In this document: one piece after another, positions 60,000 through 64,000 of the stretch
Numbering within the stretch: position 1 is the first letter of the stretch
Layout of the letters: each line of letters opens with the position of its first letter
Assembly (NCBI RefSeq): GCF_020080835.1
Contig: NC_058159.1
Location: 29,487,525 to 29,551,524, forward strand
Source: Cotesia glomerata
Taxonomy: Eukaryota > Arthropoda > Insecta > Hymenoptera > Braconidae
Direction: 5' to 3'
Length of the DNA: 64,000 nucleotides
Notes under the pieces: generated by a model
What the model was told of the DNA's origin: nothing
Seen by the model: the letters and a program-made list of their open reading frames with translations, nothing else
Database searches by the model: none
Translations under genes and position numbers: made by a program

Positions 60000-60447
60000 C
60001 ACTGAAAAAAAATTAACTTGATTCAAGAGAAAAATTCTCGAACTAAGAATATAATTTTGAAGAGGATAATTGTCATGAATTTAGACGAAAAATTCTTGAA
60101 TCAAGTAAAATTTCTTTAAATCAAGAATTTTTCAACTCAAATCAAGAAAATTAAGTTTTTCAAAATTATATTGGCTGCCCAATTTTAAAACACAGTAACT
60201 GCAAAATTTTTATACCTGATTTTTTTTTAGTATTGCTGCATTTCTTGTAACTTTAAGACCTTGATTTCAAGTATTTTTTCTCAAAAATATTTATATTCAA
60301 GTATTTTCTATTCATGAATCAAATTTTTTATCAATTAGGCACACATTTTTTAACAAGAAAAATTTTTAAAAATCTTAAAATTGTCAGTTACTGTGTTTTG
60401 AAATTGGGTAGCCGATATGCTCGATACAAGAACATTTTTTTTCTGTG
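60000..60447. mobile_element. CTTGA-word foldback MITE, copy 4, TA target, interrupted
   Basis: TA at 59998-59999 and 60448-60449 flank CACTGAAAAAAAATTAAC and TTTTTTTTCTGTG. The left half has TTGATTCAAGAG and TTCTTGAATCAAG-type words. The right half is mostly displaced by a 241-bp insert. Confidence 0.75.
60173..60413. mobile_element. GGCTGCCCAATT inverted-repeat element nested in the foldback
   Basis: The ends GGCTGCCCAATTTTAAAACA and TGTTTTGAAATTGGGTAGCC are inverted, extending through CACAGTAACTG (about 29 bp). ATAT on both sides is a possible 4-bp duplication. The centre is T-rich and no frame is present. A possible degraded relative lies at 40.56 kb. Confidence 0.7.
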
Positions 60448-60449
60448 TA

Positions 60450-61912
60450 AGTAAATAAACTCCTCAAGTTTTCAATATTTAATCTATAATATTAAAAAAA
60501 TATGAAATAAATAGATACCCATATTTTAACTCAGCAAAAAAAGCAAACAGCGAAGCGCAAAAAAAAACTATCAACTAGCAAAACTCTATCACTCGTCATA
60601 GGGTAGCATAAAGTAACTTTATCTTTAAAAACAAACACATAAACTTTGGCGCTTTACCGTCTCTAAATACAGAAAAAAACAAAACCGCGTATAGTACCCT
60701 GAACTCGTATTTTTAGTTTTTATACCCTGACTCTTGATTCGTGAATACATATCTGGAGTGTGGTGTCAAAAGCATATTATTTACGCATATGAAATTAAAA
60801 TAAAAATATTATAAAGCCCGACAAAAAGTACAAATGCAATTCGCAATATATATGTGCCATGGGGGTACGTACGTATCGTGTGCCGTGATAACGTTCTCTT
60901 TCTCTCGATATAGTGTATAGTGTAGCGAGCGAATTTGTACTAAAATTCTCGACTCATGAATTTACCGTTTTTATATTCGCGTATTATATACACACAAGAA
61001 GTATATACATATAGAGAGGATAGGAGTAGAGAGCAGTCTCTAGCCTGTGGCTCGTGTGCTGTATAACCCCGAGTAGAGTGAGTAGGTTGAGGTCGTACGT
61101 CGGATAAGGGGTAAATTGAACCCAGTTGCGATCTAAACTCTCTCTTTCTCTCTCGGCTAGTTGTATTAGCAAAGTGTGTTGGTGGAAGTACACACATTGA
61201 AATAATATATGTATATATAAAATAAAACGGTGACGCCGGTACTGCTGCGTGACCTGTCACCGTGAGCGCCGTGGGATTTATAAGCGGACGCCAAGTTATC
61301 GCATATTTACCCCATACCCCATTCCAACTACCCGTTGCCTCTTTCACCCACTACTCTTGCGCTCCATTCTCCGTCTCCCACATTTTCATTTTCATTTTCT
61401 CTTTCTCTTTCTCTCTTTCTACCTTTCGCAAAACCTAGACGTGGTCTTCGTCAACTGACTCGTCGTCAACCTGCTCCAACTTTCAGCTGACAGGTAAATG
61501 CAATACTTATTTATATAACGCTCGACACCGCATGATATCTCCATGTATACTTTATGCTTGTACATTATATTCTATACTCTTTACTCTAGACTCTAGAGTC
61601 TATTGTCAATATAAAATATTTATAAATTTTTTTATTAGTGCTTTTAAATTTCATTAGCCATCAGATTATTTTTACACCCCTCAAGTTTGCTTATAAGTTT
61701 ACATTTTTGACCGATTTACTCGCGATAGTGCAATATGAATTATTTTTACACTTAAAAGTTTTATGATTGTTGATTAGAAAAAGTAAACAACCATCAATAG
61801 TTATCTGAACTTTATAGAGGATAGAAATATTTTATAACAAAATTATGGCTCGGTGGAATTTTTTTTGACTAAACATTTAAAATGATAAAAAAGTATCAAA
61901 TTAAAGATAGAA
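60450..61912. other. Unique sequence, less AT-rich at 60.85-61.5 kb, no supported gene
   Basis: A CT-rich tract (61380-61425, TTTCATTTTC and CTCTTT units) and frames of up to 135 codons (minus, 61347-60940) without a domain. The overlapping second minus frame argues for chance. Confidence 0.45.
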
Positions 61913-63207
61913 CTAGCAACCTATGTGACTGCCGTGACTTGTGAATTATAAATAAATAAAATTTTGCTGTATTAAATAATAACTTTTGTTAAATTGCACT
62001 GTACTTTATTAAATATTGACATTTTTTAAGATATAAGCTCATCCCGATGTTATACTTATCAAGAGCTTTCATTTGAATACCCACATGCATTTTGATATAT
62101 TTTTCATATATTAATATATATAAATATATAAAATATATGAAAAATTGATGTGGGTACTCAAATGAAAGGTCTTGATGAGTGTAACATCGGGATGAGATTA
62201 TATCTTTAAAAATGTCAATAGTTCACGAGATCCAAGATCGTTTCTTAATTATTTTAAATTGCACTGTACTATTTTAACTATTGACATTTTTAAAGCTATA
62301 TGCTCATCCCGATGTTACACTCATCAAGAGCTTTCATTTGAGTACCCACACTGATAAAAAAATTGACTTGACTCAAGAGTCAAACTCTTGAACCAAGAAT
62401 TCCATTTTGAAGAAAATGATTTTCTTGAGTCAAGAGAATAAATTCTTGACTCAAGAAAATTTTCTTAGACCAAGAATAATTTCTTAGCTCAAGAATTTAT
62501 TCTCTTGACTCAAGAAAATCATTTTCTTCAAAATGGTATTCTTGGTTCAAGAGTTTGGGTCTTGAGTCAAGTCAATTTTTTTATCAGTGCACATGCATTT
62601 TTACATATTTTTCATATATACATAAATATAAATATATGAAAAATTGATGTGGGTACTTAAATGAAAGGTCTTGATGAGTGTAACATCGGGATGAGCTTAT
62701 ATCTTTAAAAATGTTAATAGTTCTCAAGATACAAGATCTTTCTTAATTATGTTAAATTGCACTGTAATTTCTTAAATATTGAGATTTTTAAAGATATAAG
62801 CTCATCCTGATGTTGCATTCATCAAGAGCTTTCATTTGAATACCCACATGCATTTTCATATGTACATATATATAAATATATAAAATATATGCAATATTGA
62901 TGTAGGTACTCAAATGAAAGGTCTCGATGAATGTAACATCGAGATGAGCTTATATCTTTAAAAACGTCAATAGTTCTCAAGATACAAGGTCATTTCTTAA
63001 TTATGTATCTAGAGATAGAGCATTTTCGAATGCTGCCTAAATACTTATCATAATAAATAGACTGTCGGTGAGAATGATATGAAACCTTGAAAAGGCTCAA
63101 ATTCAAGTCAAGACTTTACCAACGATACCAAATTTAACAATAAAAACCCATTTTATCATATAAATACACTGGCCGCAAAATTTTGCTTATTCTCTTAATA
63201 ATATAGA
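61913..63207 (-). mobile_element. Non-autonomous Helitron, copy 8 (three modules), interrupted
   Basis: On the minus strand it starts TCTATATTATTAAGAG (63207 downward) after host A and ends CTAG (61916-61913) before host T. Three palindromic modules are present (about 62015-62225, 62277-62715, 62775-62975). The middle one is split in an arm by a CTTGA foldback. The 3' hairpin is shortened by loss of the CTTGCAGTCA segment. Confidence 0.85.
62349..62589. mobile_element. CTTGA-word foldback MITE, copy 5, nearly perfect, CA target
   Basis: The ends CACTGATAAAAAAATTGAC and GTCAATTTTTTTATCAGTG bound a 241-bp element. Its two ~100-bp halves are reverse complements with only about three mismatches. 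CA at 62347-62348 and 62590-62591 flank it. Sibling Helitron modules read GAGTACCCACATGCAT, so the single CA is confirmed as the target. Near-identity of the arms indicates a recent insertion. Confidence 0.85.
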
Positions 63208-64000
63208 TAATTATAAATGTTCAAATCTTTTTTTTTATAGTTCGAAAATTGATTTCAAAATTAATCATCAAAGATATGAATCACAGATATCTTCTTTAAA
63301 ATTCTCCAGAAAAACTTACAAGAAGTACATCAAAGGAAATACGAATGACTTCCGTGAAAAAATTCCGCGGTATCTCAGTAAATTCCGAAAAAAGCAATAA
63401 AAGGACAAGAGAAAAATAATCGTTTTAAATTTATTTTTATTACTGAAGCGTTTAGCACTAAAGGTGTGCCCTTGGCTTTTCCAGGTTGTTCAAACTTTAG
63501 AACCCACAATGACAAACAATAAAAATATTTTATATTATCACATTAACCTTTTTATTGGTCACTAATTTAGTCGACATAATGGACTCGTGTGTCGTAATGG
63601 GTTCGCGGCGCTGCTAGATGAGATATGTTTTTATTAGCTTGTTTTGTTCTTACTGATGGAGTATAAAAATAAAAATCAAAAAAAAAACAAAATAAATATA
63701 TTTAAGACGTACTGAGTAGAGTAAGAGGTAGGTTTTAGTAAGTAGAGAACTGCTTTTACGAGCTTCCGTCGTAGAGAACCAAGAGTAAGGGTAGACCGGG
63801 TAGACAGAAGGTCGTAAGTGGTCGGAAAGATAATTCGTCAGTGAGCTGTCTCGTTTGTTTCCGCCAGGAGTCGGACATTCCTCACGGTTTTAAACTTATA
63901 TACCTTACATTTACATCTACATTTACACTCTACACTTTATTCTACCCTAACCCAAGCACAATCGCCTTTATTTCACACATATGTGTTATAAAAATAAATA
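63208..64000. other. Unique sequence to the window end, nothing recognised
   Basis: AT-rich to 63.55 kb, then less AT-rich with GTAGAG/GTAAG words. No frame or repeat family. Confidence 0.5.

Noticed and set aside
1..64000. tRNA genes, rRNA or host protein genes
   Set aside because: I found no tRNA-like B-box with pairing arms, no rRNA-like conserved stretch, and no frame with a recognisable host protein domain; short exons could still be missed by eye.

Overview
This 64-kb window is AT-rich eukaryotic DNA, almost certainly from an insect. The dense small inverted-repeat elements and the repeat types suggest a hymenopteran such as a parasitoid wasp, but that is inference. I find no convincing host protein-coding gene, rRNA or tRNA. 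The only protein homology I recognise is a decayed non-LTR retrotransposon reverse transcriptase (minus strand, about 37.19-35.83 kb). The window is best read as intergenic or intronic sequence packed with short non-autonomous transposons in unique AT-rich DNA.

The dominant family is a non-autonomous Helitron, with eight copies at about 0.45, 13.4, 15.6, 29.7, 32.7, 48.7, 53.6 and 61.9 kb. It starts TCTATATTATTAAGAG and ends with a GCAGTCAC/GTGACTGC hairpin, about 7 nt, then CTAG, between host A and T. Its interior holds one to three copies of a roughly 210-bp palindromic module with a TA-rich loop. A second group is foldback MITEs flanked by TA (once CA), with termini like CACTGATAAAA, CACTGAAAAA, CACAGTAAAA or CACGGAGAAAA. 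Each interior is built from its own short palindromic word (7.5, 21.0, 23.2, 43.2, 43.3, 50.3, 57.8, 60.0 and 62.3 kb).

Other families are: a 0.5-1.8 kb repeat with TGCACGCCTCATAA ends (10.5, 20.7, 41.7, 56.8 kb); a foldback with 8-bp target duplications (19.0, 26.1, 43.3 kb); an ATATTTTA-rich foldback ending CCCATGAAAAA (11.9, 35.1, 46.6 kb); a 250-bp CGACGGTCTAATTAGC MITE (39.0, 46.7 kb); TTAA-flanked MITEs (5.3, 16.4 kb); a TA-flanked MITE with about 165-bp arms (57.2 kb); and an 88-bp perfect palindrome (33.0 kb).

Many elements sit inside others, and empty copies elsewhere in the window confirm several boundaries. The deepest nest is three levels at 43.2-44.0 kb. The 35.1-37.5 kb block combines a retrotransposon fragment, two or three GC-rich hairpins with GCGAAGC-type apices, and long outer inverted arms. 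Unique stretches (notably 1.5-3.2, 9.2-10.4, 22.0-22.75, 24.2-25.7, 55.1-56.6 and 60.8-61.5 kb) are less AT-rich and could hold regulatory or untranslated sequence, but nothing in them can be named.
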